From the NCBI GenBank assembly GCA_963402885.1, contig OY727093.1:11667501-11731500 (forward strand): DNA of 64,000 nt, read 5' to 3'. Shown here piece after piece: positions 24,073 through 37,134 of this stretch; position 1 is the stretch's first letter; the number at the start of each line of letters is the position of its first letter. Position numbers and translations under genes: made by a program. This stretch comes from Antedon bifida. Lineage: Eukaryota > Echinodermata > Crinoidea > Comatulida > Antedonidae. Under the pieces are notes generated by a model. That model worked only from the letters and a program-made list of their open reading frames with translations, was not told where the DNA came from and ran no database searches.

Positions 24073-27000
24073 TTAATACATAGTCTCGTTGATAAACTGA
24101 AAAATGAAAGATGAAATGAACATACATTTTCCTTAAATGTCACAATACAAAGACAAATTGTATTATAAGACCGTTTATAAAAATGTTTTACTTGAAATGT
24201 TAATGGGCCTCTATGCATATAAAAAAAGTCGTGAGCCACGAAACAAGTCATACAGACAGATAGAAATTAAAATCATTATATTATGATTAGTTATTATTAA
24301 TAATGGTTATTTTTGTGTTTACTTTTTCGCACTGTTTTCATTCACACTTACCTCGTCCAATTTAAATGTTAAATGTCCATTTGCTGAATACTTCTGGAAT
24401 GTTTCTAAATTGTTAACGCAACAATAATCTATTATCATTACTATTTTATCCATTTCTATTTCATAAACATTTTCTCATATACGTTTCTTAAATCCTCAAA
24501 TTGAACAAAACATATACTAGAATAATGTAACGTCCGAAACATTATTCCTTTGGCAGATGTCTTCTGGTTATCATCCATTATCCCTACAATATTTTCTAGG
24601 CTTATGTACGTCATACTTCTCTCATACAAAAGTAACATTTTACATAACAATAAAAGCAAATGATTTCTTACCATTCAAATGTCTGAGCTTTATTACGCAT
24701 TGAATAAAGTCATCAATACCTATGGTTTTTGGACCGAATCTAATAACCATCGCACTGACTAAACGGGTGCTCAGACGAAATCCTTAAAAAAAAAATGTTT
24801 ACATACAGTAAAACTCCTCCATTAGATTTAATGAACACATCTGGTGAAAGGAACGAGGGAAATGGTATCTACAGTACAGTCAACATTTTATGGGAAACTC
24901 CCTTTCAGAGGACACCTTGTCATGGGGTAATTTCCCGAATGATCGAAATCAAAACGGTACTGGATTTGCTCCCAACCTGTCATCTATTCAAAAAGCACTG
25001 ATGGAGAAAGTCTATCCGTGGCCACTATATAATGGTCCCGAGACATGACTATACTTCCGCTTTAGTTTAAAGAATGTTGAAACCCCTTCATAGAGGTTGT
25101 ACTATATTTAAACAACATTTTTGTGAATTTCCAGTGATGGTACGGTTAGGCTGAACAATGTAGTTTAAACAATAGTCATTATCCGCAATGTATTGGTAAG
25201 CTACAATTCAAAAATTCATTAAAAAAAGTGTAATATTAATCAATGTCAGTACAGTAATAAAAACTTCTTACCAACTTGTTCAAGAGCTGGTTGTAATTCT
25301 GTTACATTGAAATTTCCACTGCGGTCTTTATCATACTTTTTGAAGATATTCTAAAGAGTGACAAATATATATATATATGTATATGCTTAGAACCGACTTG
25401 CAGATGACTATACGGTATCAACAAACTAGCGTGGAGACGTTGTTCGAAAGAAAGACTGACCTAAAGATTGAACTAGGACGGCTAAATGAAGCAGTGGGTA
25501 GGATTAGAATTTGGTCTAAACAATTATTTAGTCAGATGTTTCCTAAGTCGGACGTGAATACCAACGACACATCAACGCAAGCCTCACGACTCGAGAGCGT
25601 CATCATTCATTGATTAGTCAACCCACTTGCGTTGCATTTTATGTCCCTCCCTGCGTGGCACTTTACGTCCCTCCCTGCGTGGCACTTTACGTCCCACTTT
25701 ACGTCCCTCCCTGCGTGGCACTTTACGTCCCTCCCTGTGAGGCGCTTTACGTCCCTCCCTGCGTGGCATTTTACGTCCCTCCCTGCGTCCTTCCTCTAGT
25801 TGCGTCCTACTATTTGCTATACTTTGTAAATGGTACTATATAAAAACAATTACCAACAATTCCTTTAATTCCATCCACACAGAGAAGAATTCGTCGAAGT
25901 CCAGCATACCCACGTTCTGAGTAATTGTTGTCAAAGATCATCAGTTATTCATAATGTTTCTTGCTAAATAATATGTGAGGAGGAAAAATGATGTTTTGTA
26001 TCGACGTAATCCACACAACCCATCCGGTCCGGTGTTGTGGGTAGTGGTTTTTATTTTCGGTTGGTAGTCCTAAATCTTGGTTGCCACACAGCAGGCCTAT
26101 ATGACGAGCAACGTTTGACAAGTGACAAGTGAGAAATTCCGACAATTATCGCCAAAGGGCGTGTCTTCTAGATTACAAGTAAAAGTTCTACATTATGTGA
26201 AACAATATTCGATCTTGCTTTGCGTTCTAGTGGGAAAATTCACGTGAAAACACACATTCTTCCTCCTCCAAGAAAAAAAATGACAATCGTTTAACTATCC
26301 GTTTCTGGATTGGTTATCCAGACATAGAACTCCAGCAGCTTAACCAAGAATTGCACAGATCCATGAAACTACTACAAAGCAATAATACATCTTAATGTAA
26401 ATAGTAAAGGATACACTTTTGAGCGCCACTATGCTTCTGCAAGTTCCCAGGCTAAACTTGGATGAATCTAGAACTGAAAAATAAATGTGTCATAACCTAC
26501 GGTACTCATTTAAAATTGAATTAATGAAATTGGTAACGACATGTTGAGACTTGATAATATTAAAATATTTCCAATCAGATTTAGTGTCAATAAAACAATT
26601 ACAGTAACAAATCTAAAATATGATGCTGCTACAAAACATACGACATCATTATTACTTTTTTGACATTCAGGGGTTAAGTTAAACATATGTGCGCTATTAA
26701 AATCCCAGCTATTAACAAATATTATTTCAAGAAGCTTTCTTTCAATTAATATGAGTTTAAGCAAAGGTAGTTCACCCAATTGTTTGTGGAACTTTTTTTC
26801 ACGTACTGATCGGAATTGATAGACATTTCTGCCATCGCTATTACTGTTGACTATAGATCTGCGTTCGAAAATCAAGCTGTATAGTGCGCGTCTTATAAAA
26901 CATATCACCCTGTTCAAAATTAGAGTACTAGCTTCCTGGTCTAGTATAGCCTTAAAAAATAATGGAATGGAAACAATGATCATTAAATAAACGTTTACTT

Positions 27001-30000
27001 TAGAGCAGTACCGGTAGGTATGTTGTAAAACATAATACTTTCTATTCGTTGAAAGTTCCATTTAACTTGTTAAATAGAGAAGTAACTAATGAATATTATG
27101 ATTAAACATTTTTATAATAATTTAAAGCACCAACCCGATTTGAAGGCAGAAGTCAAACATTCTTGAAGTTCAACAGAATCAATGAATTCCTTAAAAATAT
27201 TAAAACATTTGTTTAAACAGATCAATCAAATTACCTCATTCAAAAAGGAAATACCTGATATACATGTATACGTCGTTACAATGTGATTCATCATTATGGG
27301 TAATCAAAAAATAAATACTATATATTATCTTAATTATAACTCCTAATTTATCCAGTTATATTACTATCAATTACATAACTCACATCATTTCTAGTTACTT
27401 CAGTTATTATTACAAGTACTTTAGTATCGTAATAATATAACTAATATCTTTTCCAGCTCTTTCGATTATATTATTATAACTCGCATACATTCCAGTTATT
27501 TCAGTTAATACAATTATGATTATAGCTCAATTCTTTTCCAATTATATTATTATAATGATAACTCACATCTTTTCCAGCAATCTTGTTGTAAACTGTTTCA
27601 AATTTACTTTTCATAGCCTGTTCTTGTTCTAACTCTTCATCAGTCTTTTGCTGAAAGTGTGTAAAAGAGTAATTTGAAAAACTTTCAATTCAAAACTTAA
27701 ATTCAGTGTAGTAGTACGTCCTAAATTTTTTTGTATCTATGCTTGAAATAACGTTAGAGTTAGATAGAAAAAAACGTTACCTGAAAGGTATCGAAACATT
27801 ATATAGGCATATGATGTTTTTGTATACTGTACCTGTTTCGTAGTCACGATGACACCGGTTTGTTGATCCATCTCGCTGAAAGACCAAATATTTATTATAG
27901 CCTAATAATGCGAAGTTTGCGGTACATTAAGTATGTATAGTTCTGAAGAGCTTTAAACAGTTTTTCAGTACTACTGACGCTAACTTTTATTATATTGATT
28001 TTTGCCATGCAAACCTCCTAACAATATAATAGTTAGTTTGGTACATTCTTATGATAATACAGCATTAATAGAGAATAAAACCAGTATGAAAAGTTGTCTT
28101 CTGTTAACTTCACAAGATTAGATTGAACGTACACAATTACAATAATAAAAACAATAAGATTCGTCATCAAAATAGTAAATGTTTACATTATTACTTGTTT
28201 TGTTTGTTTGTATGATTATTTACATGATAATGACAACTAGTTATTGTCTCCTGATTTTAACTAGCTATATACCAAAATGTCTATTGATTTTCAGGATATA
28301 TTGGGTGACTCATTTTGCCAAATAGTTCACTTAGTACATGAGAGCCTAATATCTATGTTTAGTGTTTAACGAAAGACAATAACTACCATTCTTCCGGAAC
28401 TCAAAAACTCACCTAGCATTAGATTTCTTCGAAGAGAAGATTCTCAAAATATATTCTCCTACTTCGTTTGGCTTGAAAGTTGAAGGTATAATGCAATATT
28501 CTCCTTTTGGCAGTTTGAATCGACCAATGATCTCTCTTGAATTCACGAACTGACATGAACGAGCAGTTGATTGGTGATACAGAAAGAAGTCTTGTGGTAA
28601 CTTTTCAAACTGTTTGAACTCGTCGTCTATCTGAAAATTCAATAAGCAAAATTGCCATAACATTACTCTACCTTTTATGTAACTGTTTGTCCCGCGTATT
28701 GTACAAGTTTGACAAATATTAATCATATTGAAGATTAATAAGGAGCTAATCATTACCAATCTATAATTTCTCCTATGTTTCATAATTTTTAAGATTTTTA
28801 TTGTGCCACACGATTTTGTTGAAAGTAAGTATTTTCATATCAGTAGGAGAATAGTTCAAATTACACAGTAAAATCTCTATTCATTTGTACACAACTTTTG
28901 AAAATAGATAGGCATTTTGAAACAATTAGGAAAAATAAACGGTTTGGTATAAATATCTTTTTTTACATTCATTGTGTAATTTAGAAAGACTTAGTTATTG
29001 ATTTGTATAAAAATATATTATTTATGAAACATACAATTGTAGCCGATTCTTCTTCTTAAAATCAGATAATAGGCAAATAACATGTGATACAGCATTGCAA
29101 GTGTTTCACATGTATCCCCTATATCGTTGACCCTAACCTAACTGTTAACCTATACAGACATATGTGATAAACATGAAATGCTGTATATAAAGATCTTCCA
29201 TATAACATGATACAGGGCAAACACTCTGATTCCCAGTGGTGTATCCCCGAATACTATCATATGAATATTTGGTAATACAGCATTCTCATTCATATCACAT
29301 GTGGTGCCTGTAAGGTTAGGTTAGGTTACTACTAGATACATGTGAAACACATGCGATGTTATATTAGCAAATACATAGATAATTGTCATATGTGAAGAAT
29401 TTTAAATTCACCTCGTAGATGGCAAATCCAATGGTCAGGTTCTGGGCTCCTGTGCTCTTAAGCCTGCGACGACTTTTCTGCATCAAACAAACAACTAATG
29501 TATATCCTTCTTCATCGTCGTCATCTTCCTCCAATTTCACTCGAAATTGAGGGTTTGTATGAAAAGTGTCTAAATGTCGAAAATTGTATCATTATTAATC
29601 ACCTGTTGTTCGTCTTGTAATTCAAAGTTACGCCTACTAGTTTCTAAACAAAGTCATTAAACATTGTAGATATATATTTATATACTATACATAATATTGT
29701 TAAAATTGTACATTGTTTTAAAAAATTGTTAAAGAGTTTTCTTTTCCCTAAGGAATAATTTAGATTTCTCCTACTGCTCAAATTAATGTACAGCGCTTTG
29801 GACTTTTTTTTGGAAAAGCGCTTTATAAATCTGTATAGTATAGTATATAGTATACAACTTTTTGAAATTTTATATTTGTAGTTGTGTATCTTCCCAGGGA
29901 AGAACAATCATGAATTGATCTGGATCTTCGTGTTGCCCCAAAAATCATGAAAAATAACGATTTATAAAATCAGACTTTGAATAGGCCATTTTCCAGTATT

Positions 30001-33000
30001 AATGAAGTTATTCACTTCCATAAGAAAAAAAACGAAAATAAAATATGATTTCCCTTATAAAAAAACAACATAAACAGTTAAATTTAACAAAAAATTCATT
30101 GTCTGACATACAATTTGACTAATTAAATTACATTTTTTTAATAATTTTTTGACCCAATTTTTGGACATTAAAATAGCATATTACACAAACAAATTTAAAA
30201 AAAAAATTTTTTTTTTAAATTAATTTTTCAGGGGGAAAATATATGTTTAAATAAATTATTTATTATAAAACAACATAAACAGTTAAATTTAACAAAAAAT
30301 CTATTGTCTGACAGACAATTTGACTATTTAAATTACATTTTTTAAATAATTTTTTGACTCAATTTTTTATCAAAGTAAATACCTATTGTATGACATTAAA
30401 ATAGCATATTACTCAAACAACTTTAAAAAAAAATTTTTATTAAAAAAATTAATTTTTCAGGGGAACAATATATCTTTAAATAAATTATTTATTATATACG
30501 TGCTATGTTTATTGGTCTTGTTTCTATTTGTATAACAATTATAGGTTTACAACCTGGGAAATTCCTGCATCCTCCAGCGGTAGAACCCTTCACCCAGCTG
30601 TGTTGGTTAAGACTCATTTCATAAGACATCGTGCTTGGTGCTGTGATTTCCGGTGAAAGGCTACACATTTCTAGTTTGGAAAATTCTTTGGTGAAATCGT
30701 CAAACGACATCCTAGATACACAAAATTATCATTACGTTATTTAGTATTTAGTCGCAAACAGCAAGACAACAAACTATGATCTTAACCTAATCCAAAATAT
30801 TCTTAACCTTTAATAATCGTGAAAATTAAGCATGTATTACATGACTTATGAAACGCTAAAATCTCAAATGCAAATAATAAACAGTACTGTTCAAAGACCC
30901 AACCCCAGCATTTACCAGAATTCCCCATCATCTGAAAACTTCAGAGCAAGCTGTTTCTTTTCTTCCGTAGTTACCAACGACCACTCGGCGGATCTGACGA
31001 TCAGAGAGATAAGTTTAAAATAAAATCGATTATAAAAGCAAAGTAATGTATTTTTTGGTTTTTATATTTTATAAAGATAAATATTTTCTGGTTTTATTCA
31101 CAAATTCACAAATAAAAACATACAGATTAATAAAATTGGCCATAGTAATAAGATTACAATACAACAAGTACAAAGAAGGCCGATTTTAAAATATAATTTG
31201 TTATAATATGTTATGCTGTTCGACAGTCGTCTAGCCCAAGTACTGTAATAATTTATTTGAATAGATTCCGAAGTACATCGTACACTCTGATTAGTGTATA
31301 GTATGCGTTGCAATATTACTTACTTATCGCTCCAGGCACCTGTCCATTCACTTTCATTTCCATAGGGATTGCGGATCCTAACAAGACTGACGTCTAACTG
31401 ACCAGAGCGTGTTTTAGCATTGACCTGAGAAAAGATAATTAAGTTTAACATTTTAAACTGTTTTCTAATGGAAATTTCCTTATGTGGGCATACTATGCGC
31501 ACTTCCTTTTATAAATCGTAGAGGTCAATGTGACTATCGGGACCACACTAAAATCCCAAGCAGTACACAGTGTAGGAGATATAAATGGAAGAATACCCTT
31601 ACCTTACTTACACCTGTGATTGCATAGGCGTGTCCCTTGATGAGCCCATTATTCAATTTAGCCTCTATTTCATTAGGTTTAGCATCAATGCTACATCCCA
31701 TCAGAGAGCATCTAGCAAACCCTTCCTGCATTATCTTAAACAAATCCTTGGGAGCCTTCGAAAGTTCAAAAGTTTCTACAATACCTCCAGTAAAGTCAGT
31801 CATTGCTTCCGAGGTTTGACCTCCTTTTAATGATTCATATGAGCCACATATTCTATATTAGAGGTTCAAAGTAAATTAATTACAAATGTGTTGCTAAGAT
31901 TTCATATTGTGTGAGGAATCAAATCTAAATAAATTTGAAAATATATTTTGTTTAACGTGATTGTGCGAGTATGCATGTATGTAGTTCTTACAAATTTCCT
32001 TTAAAAAAATATATACAATATATCCATCCCATCGTGGAGGGGGAATAGGTAGGAGGAGAAGTAGGAGGGAATAGAGGTAGTACTGTAGAGTAGAGGTAGT
32101 ACTGTAGGGTAGAGGTAGTACTGTAGGGTAGAGGCAGTACTGTAGAGCTTTGTTGCATCCGTATTGAGTGTTGCCACGGAATCGAAGAGAATGCAATTCT
32201 ACGTTTAGAAAACTTGCTTTTCGTATATTCCCTGTAACCATTCTAATTACTTCTATTACAAATGATTTATTTGATTTTAACTTTTTTTGTAAAAAATTAT
32301 CTTTGCATACTTTGCATAAGCCTTCTCCATAAGAGCACTCCAAAATTCATTGTTATTTTCTGAATGGAGAAACACTAGTTTTCCATTGTAAGTTGGTAGA
32401 CGGTCATCTACAACTACATCAATCCACTCGCCAAATTGCCAGAAACGAAAGTGGAAAATCCCGGCATAATCTACTTTAAAATTTTGATCAACTAGACAGA
32501 CCTTCTGAAAAAGAGATTGATTGGTACACAGGGACGAAACAGCCGACAACAACCAGCAATCACCTGAAACAAATACAATTAATAATTAGAAAACAAACCA
32601 AAGGGGGTCTTATTTGTAAATTTAAAAAAATATCATTTTAAAGAATGGAGAAATGATCATTTAAAATAAGGGTAGCTGAAACTTGCCCTTTGGCTGTATT
32701 AGGGAGTATTGAGATTACAGATTTTATTCTCGCTTTTCTCATGGTGGCAATTATTTCTTTATTGTTTTTTAGTATTGGAAATGAATTATAGGATTTAGGA
32801 TTAGTCATCACCAGAAATAAAAACAGAAAAAAAAACAATTACTTATTGGCTTTATGTAGGATTTTCATATTTTTTATTTCTTATTTCAAGTTTGCTTTAG
32901 TCTGCAATATTCTAATACAATTTTACTTAACCAAGCATTCCCTGGACAATGTCAAATCGACTTGCTCCTTCCGCAATAAATTCAGGATTTGCAACAATTT

Positions 33001-33898
33001 CCTGAAAGTAATGTTTAAAATGTTAGTTGTACTGAACAATCTACATAGAACCTTCCGTTTGTTTCAAGGAAAAGTTTCCACTTAACATGGTCCTCCGAAA
33101 ATGGGTTACTGGTTTCAATTTAAGCCAATAATTATGTTCTGTGGGGGATGAGTGTGATGGTGCAATTCAGCCTGTTGTTGAAACTCATAATGTATAAAGC
33201 ATTCAATAATTAGACTTAAACACAGGCCATGAGGTCAGTTGAATAATTCGACCAACCTTAATCCTATTTCCATTACAAATGAGCTTTGTTATGACTAATG
33301 AAAGAATGTTTTGAAAAATTTATATTCAATTTAGACAACCTTATTTAATGTTTCATTATTTTTTTGGTATACTATTACAAAGACTAAGCACAAGGGCAAC
33401 TCATTTGTGGGATTTTTAAAATCTGCATATATTAGATATAATAGGATTATAATGCTTTGGATAAGACCTAATGGATTTCCGTGTGATTATAAAAAACACC
33501 AATCCTGATAATGACTATGCATTTAAAAGCCTGTGTACTCAAATCTCTAAAAAAAATCTTAAGCCGATCTTTTTTCAACTTCCTTTCCTACACTAAACTG
33601 GGAGTTTTTGAAAGTACAGTAGGTCTATAACTGGTCATGGTTGATGATTTCAGATTAAAAGTTATGTAATAGTTATTCTTATAACCCTGCAATGCTTAGG
33701 CCCCATAACAAATATGTATACTTACACTCGGTCGCTTCCATTGAAATGGTTTTGGTGGTTTTCTACTATAGAATAAATTTTTATCGACTGCTGGGAATTC
33801 TTTGTCTTCAAATAAGGTCCCGGTTTTCAGGCATCCCCTTTTTATTTCTTTGTAATCTTGGCCTTTGAACATTTTGAATATCCTTCTTTATGAAACTT
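24073..33898 (-). CDS. classical calpain (calcium-dependent cysteine protease), 18 exons
   Basis: Minus-strand coding exons: 33872-33726, 33001-32932, 32563-32311, 31852-31603, 31424-31324, 30993-30916, 30711-30554, 29569-29412, 28630-28413, 27875-27833, 27650-27567, 27189-27135, 26473-26415, 25916-25854, 25350-25272, 24782-24672, 24404-24352, 24096-24073; all phases agree, 667 residues. Calpains cleave cytosolic proteins upon calcium binding. Seen: [11 protein letters not shown] at 20-30; catalytic Cys75 in GDCWLL; His231 in GHAYAITGV; Asn259 in RNPYGN; domain III with [12 protein letters not shown] and an acidic loop [10 protein letters not shown] near 366; a C-terminal penta-EF-hand domain from about 493. 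Only one EF loop ([12 protein letters not shown], 586-597) is canonical. The first has lost its Asp ligands ([14 protein letters not shown]). The product ends INETMY. An acceptor at 33,899 puts a non-coding exon further upstream. No signal or membrane segment. The family call is firm; the orthologue is not decided. Confidence 0.93.
25630..25795 (+). repeat. 24-bp tandem repeat in a calpain intron
   Basis: Six or seven units of GGCACTTTACGTCCCTCCCT-GCGT, with one shorter unit. It lies between calpain exons 14 and 15. The plus-strand frame through it is an artefact of the repeat. Confidence 0.85.
27300..27566 (-). repeat. degenerate 60-70-bp tandem repeats next to calpain exon 11
   Basis: The blocks share ATTATATTATTATAACTC, CTTTTCCAG and AGTTATTTCAGTTA. 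They abut the donor of exon 11 and some contain ACTCACATC, a copy of the exon-11 donor read in reverse, so the array seems to have grown from the exon edge. Confidence 0.45.
30060..30497. repeat. AT-rich tandem duplication in a calpain intron
   Basis: Two copies of about 205-215 bp starting at about 30,063 and 30,270. Each holds CAACATAAACAGTTAAATTT, ATTGTCTGACA and TTAATTTTTCAGGGG. It lies between calpain exons 7 and 8. Confidence 0.7.
32040..32145 (+). repeat. 18-bp tandem repeat in a calpain intron
   Basis: About four units of GTACTGTAGGGTAGAGGTA with single-base changes, preceded by a GGTAGGAGG-rich stretch. Between calpain exons 3 and 4. Confidence 0.75.
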
Positions 33899-36870
33899 CT
33901 AAAATACGAAAGAACACGTTGATTTTCCATTCCAAATTTTATTTGTTTACGCCTGATATATTATGCAGATTGTAGGAGAAATGGGTGCACGCCAGATTTG
34001 CAGGAGTCAAGAAAGTCTTAAGTAAAATGGCGGATCATTTATTTGCAAAAAATGTATTAAGAAAGACAAAAGAAATTAAATTGAAGGCCAGTAAATGGAG
34101 GATATTGGATAGTTTTTGTTTTCTTGGTGGTAGGCCTACACTTGAACAGTGGAGGCGGTTGTGAAGTTACAGTTGCAAGAAGAAGCAAGTTTGGATGGAC
34201 AAAGTTCAATGTTCTGGTCACGGTAGGTTGAGTGGCAAAAGATTCACATTGGGAATGAAAGGGAAGATCTGCAAAGCCTGTGTAAGATAAACGATTGTAT
34301 ATGGCGTCAAAATATGGAACATAAAGCGAAGAAGAAAAAATGTGGGTATGGATCACTATAATTTCTCCAACGTGCAAAATACACTCTGATCTCCATGCTA
34401 TAGAAATAAGTAAATTTTATAATTGTTTCAACATCTTGACATAATATCAAGCATTAAGTAGATCAATAATAATAAAGTTTAGAATTTATTAAATAACTAT
34501 TATAAATATTAAATACTTACTAGCTTCTATAAATAGTATTTTAAGATTACACAACTTGCTTTTCTACCAGAATCAAACACAGGTGAATCAGGCGGCGTAG
34601 TCACAGTGTGTGTTTATCCCGTCACTGTATAACTTCTTGAAAAATGTATTCTTTTAAATGAGATCTGTTATTTCAATCAGGTCACCGTAATATTGAATCT
34701 ATTCTAAATCAAGGTTTGTATTGTTGTCTCTTTGTCATTTCGATTACCAAGAGTGGCACACAATGTCTTCTTTTGCATTGTTGGACCACTATCATATATT
34801 AACTGAAGATCTTGGTTTATTATCCCATAATCCCTTCCTTTATGATGACAGTAATAAAAAAAAACCTTACTTGCACGTACGTACTGTATCGGTGGAGACG
34901 ACAATTGTAATCCAGAACCATTTAAAGTATAGAAATAATCCCAAACCATTCGAAGTATAGAAATGTAATAGAACGGCGGTGGTTTCTGTCAATATCGCCT
35001 TGGCCCGACAGGATTTGTGAAAGTAGCGTGGGAAGATACCGGTATACTGTATTCGTCAGGATTATCGAATTTTACTTATTGTGCCGGGAACGTTGCTGCC
35101 ATATAAAGACCCGGTCTGATTCAAAATTCAAACTGATCATAATGTAGGCTGGTTCATACTAACGAATCTATTATATTTTAGTACGGTATCAAGGTGCGCG
35201 TGCAAAAAAATAGTTTCTAGTGAATAACCTTAGTGACAATAACTAAGTTTTTACTTAGCCTATAAGGCTGTTTTTCCATAATAATTAGGACTTACCTTAA
35301 CACTTACCTTAAATGAGGTTTTAATATCATGTATTGCCTGATGCTGTGTTAGGTCTACGGACGTACTATTGTCAATAACGAATGTGGTGGACGTCTGGAG
35401 AATGGAATGTATAATTTGCAGTTGCAATTAGAAACTGGGCGATTCTTGGTGCATACTATGTCGGTTGTCATAATAAGAATATGCATACCACGTGGCCTGT
35501 GTTAAGAATGCCACACTTTACGCTGTTTTCAACCTAAAATGTTTCTATGGTCAGAATCTCCCTGATGCCTAAATTTGTACAGCAGCTTTTTGATTTAAAT
35601 TTTATATTTAATAAGGCCTATATACAGTATATATTTTTTTTTTTTTTTTTCTAATGAGCTCGATGTATTTTTTCCTTTTGGCTTTTGACGGAGCATTATG
35701 AGACGTCCTATGTATAGGCATAATAATGAGATTTGGCATAGACGAAAACAGACGGTATACAAAATATTAATCTGCGCATCCGTATAAGCCCAGTATACTC
35801 CGTTCTGTTCATTATCGCGATGACTGTATTTGGTTGATTTAACCAAGGCAATTATCTTCATTTAACGTTTGGTCCGCGATAGAAGAAGCAACGTTTATGA
35901 CGTCATTAAACTTTTCAATAATAAAAAATGGACAGAGCACAATAAATACCACTTTTGTGCATTTTGATATACAATGCAAGTTTCTGATCGAGTTTCTTCG
36001 TTTTTTGAGCGATACGAAAATCGCTAGGCAACTGAAACTAATCTAGACAAACGATTCCATGTTTTATGGGTGACCCCAATAAATTAATCAAAATCATACA
36101 AATGATTTGAATCCAAGTAAAGTGCTTTTTGGTCTGAAAATTTTAGTTCCGATCGAGTACCATGTTGAATGTTATTGTTTATGCCAAAGCTCAACAAATT
36201 GGCGGCGCTCATCGGATTTCCACCGCCGAAATTGCAATACAGTACCCCATTGTATTTACCGTCGTGAGTGCTTAATAGGCCTAGACTAGTGCAGTTTATT
36301 CATGTGACCCACAATCGTCAAATTAAATAAAAGAATCTACTTAGATGTACACGCCTGCTTCTATTCTTGCCATTTGATTGGTTAACGCATCAAACCCATA
36401 AGCATAATTTGTATACGATTTATACTACGGTAATTTATATGAAAAGAATCTTGTAATTTGATTGGGTATCAGCGGGTTACACTATACTTGTTAAACGATT
36501 GATACTCATTATCTATTTTGCTAACCTAGAAACCGAATATAATTAAAAATGTAGAAAAAACAAATACTGGTCTAAAAATGAATATTGAGATTGATTAAAT
36601 TGTATTCGCTTATTTGCATACTTATACATTAATACTATTAATTTATTACTGTATATTTTATAATAAAACTTCAGTTTTGCATGATAATGCCAAATAATGA
36701 ATGTTTATGATTTATAAACGGCACAGCTCGAATAAAATAGTGTAATTTGATTGGACGATATCGGGCCACATTACATTGCGTCATTGAATTGATATTAGTT
36801 TTGTTTTGAAATATAACCCATTGTAATATAAAATCAAAACTTATAAAATGTATGATCATCAATCAATCAA
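33899..36870. other. intergenic between calpain and peptide cluster
   Basis: No coding exon recognised. Minus-strand donor-like sites (CTA followed by GTAAGT near 34,520; others near 34,870 and 35,290) could end the calpain 5' UTR exon predicted by the acceptor at 33,899. 36,300-36,870 is AT-rich and contains TCTTGTAATTTGATTGGGT and GATTGGACGATATCGGGCC, sequences that recur before the other peptide genes. Confidence 0.4.
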
Positions 36871-36871
36871 T

Positions 36872-36907
36872 CAACGCTAGCTACAGTTAACCGGAGTTTC
36901 GACTAAA
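36872..36907 (+). promoter_or_regulatory. 5' UTR exon end of peptide gene R1
   Basis: GCTAGCTACAGTTAACCGGA followed by GTTTCGACTAAA ends at a GTAAGT donor at 36,908. The same text precedes gene R2 (donor at 42,174) and, more diverged, gene R4 (donor at 58,115). Conservation of a donor plus upstream bases points to a shared non-coding first exon. Confidence 0.55.
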
Positions 36908-37134
36908 GTAAGTGGAATTTTACTTTAAACTAATAGTTAAATAATAATTTAACAGTTTGAATATTGCCGTACATTAACATTGAGAAATTGTAAAACAATT
37001 GTTTAAAAATAATTTTAGATAATTGGAGAAAACATTTTCTATTATTATTATTATTATTATTATTAGGCCTATTATTATTGTTGTTGTTGCTGTTGTTGTT
37101 GATTATTATTTTGTTTTATTTTATTCAAGAAACA

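Noticed and set aside
26510-27061. Minus-strand ORF of 183 codons
   Set aside because: It lies in a calpain intron between exons 12 and 13 on the same strand, has low-complexity hydrophobic text and no recognisable domain.
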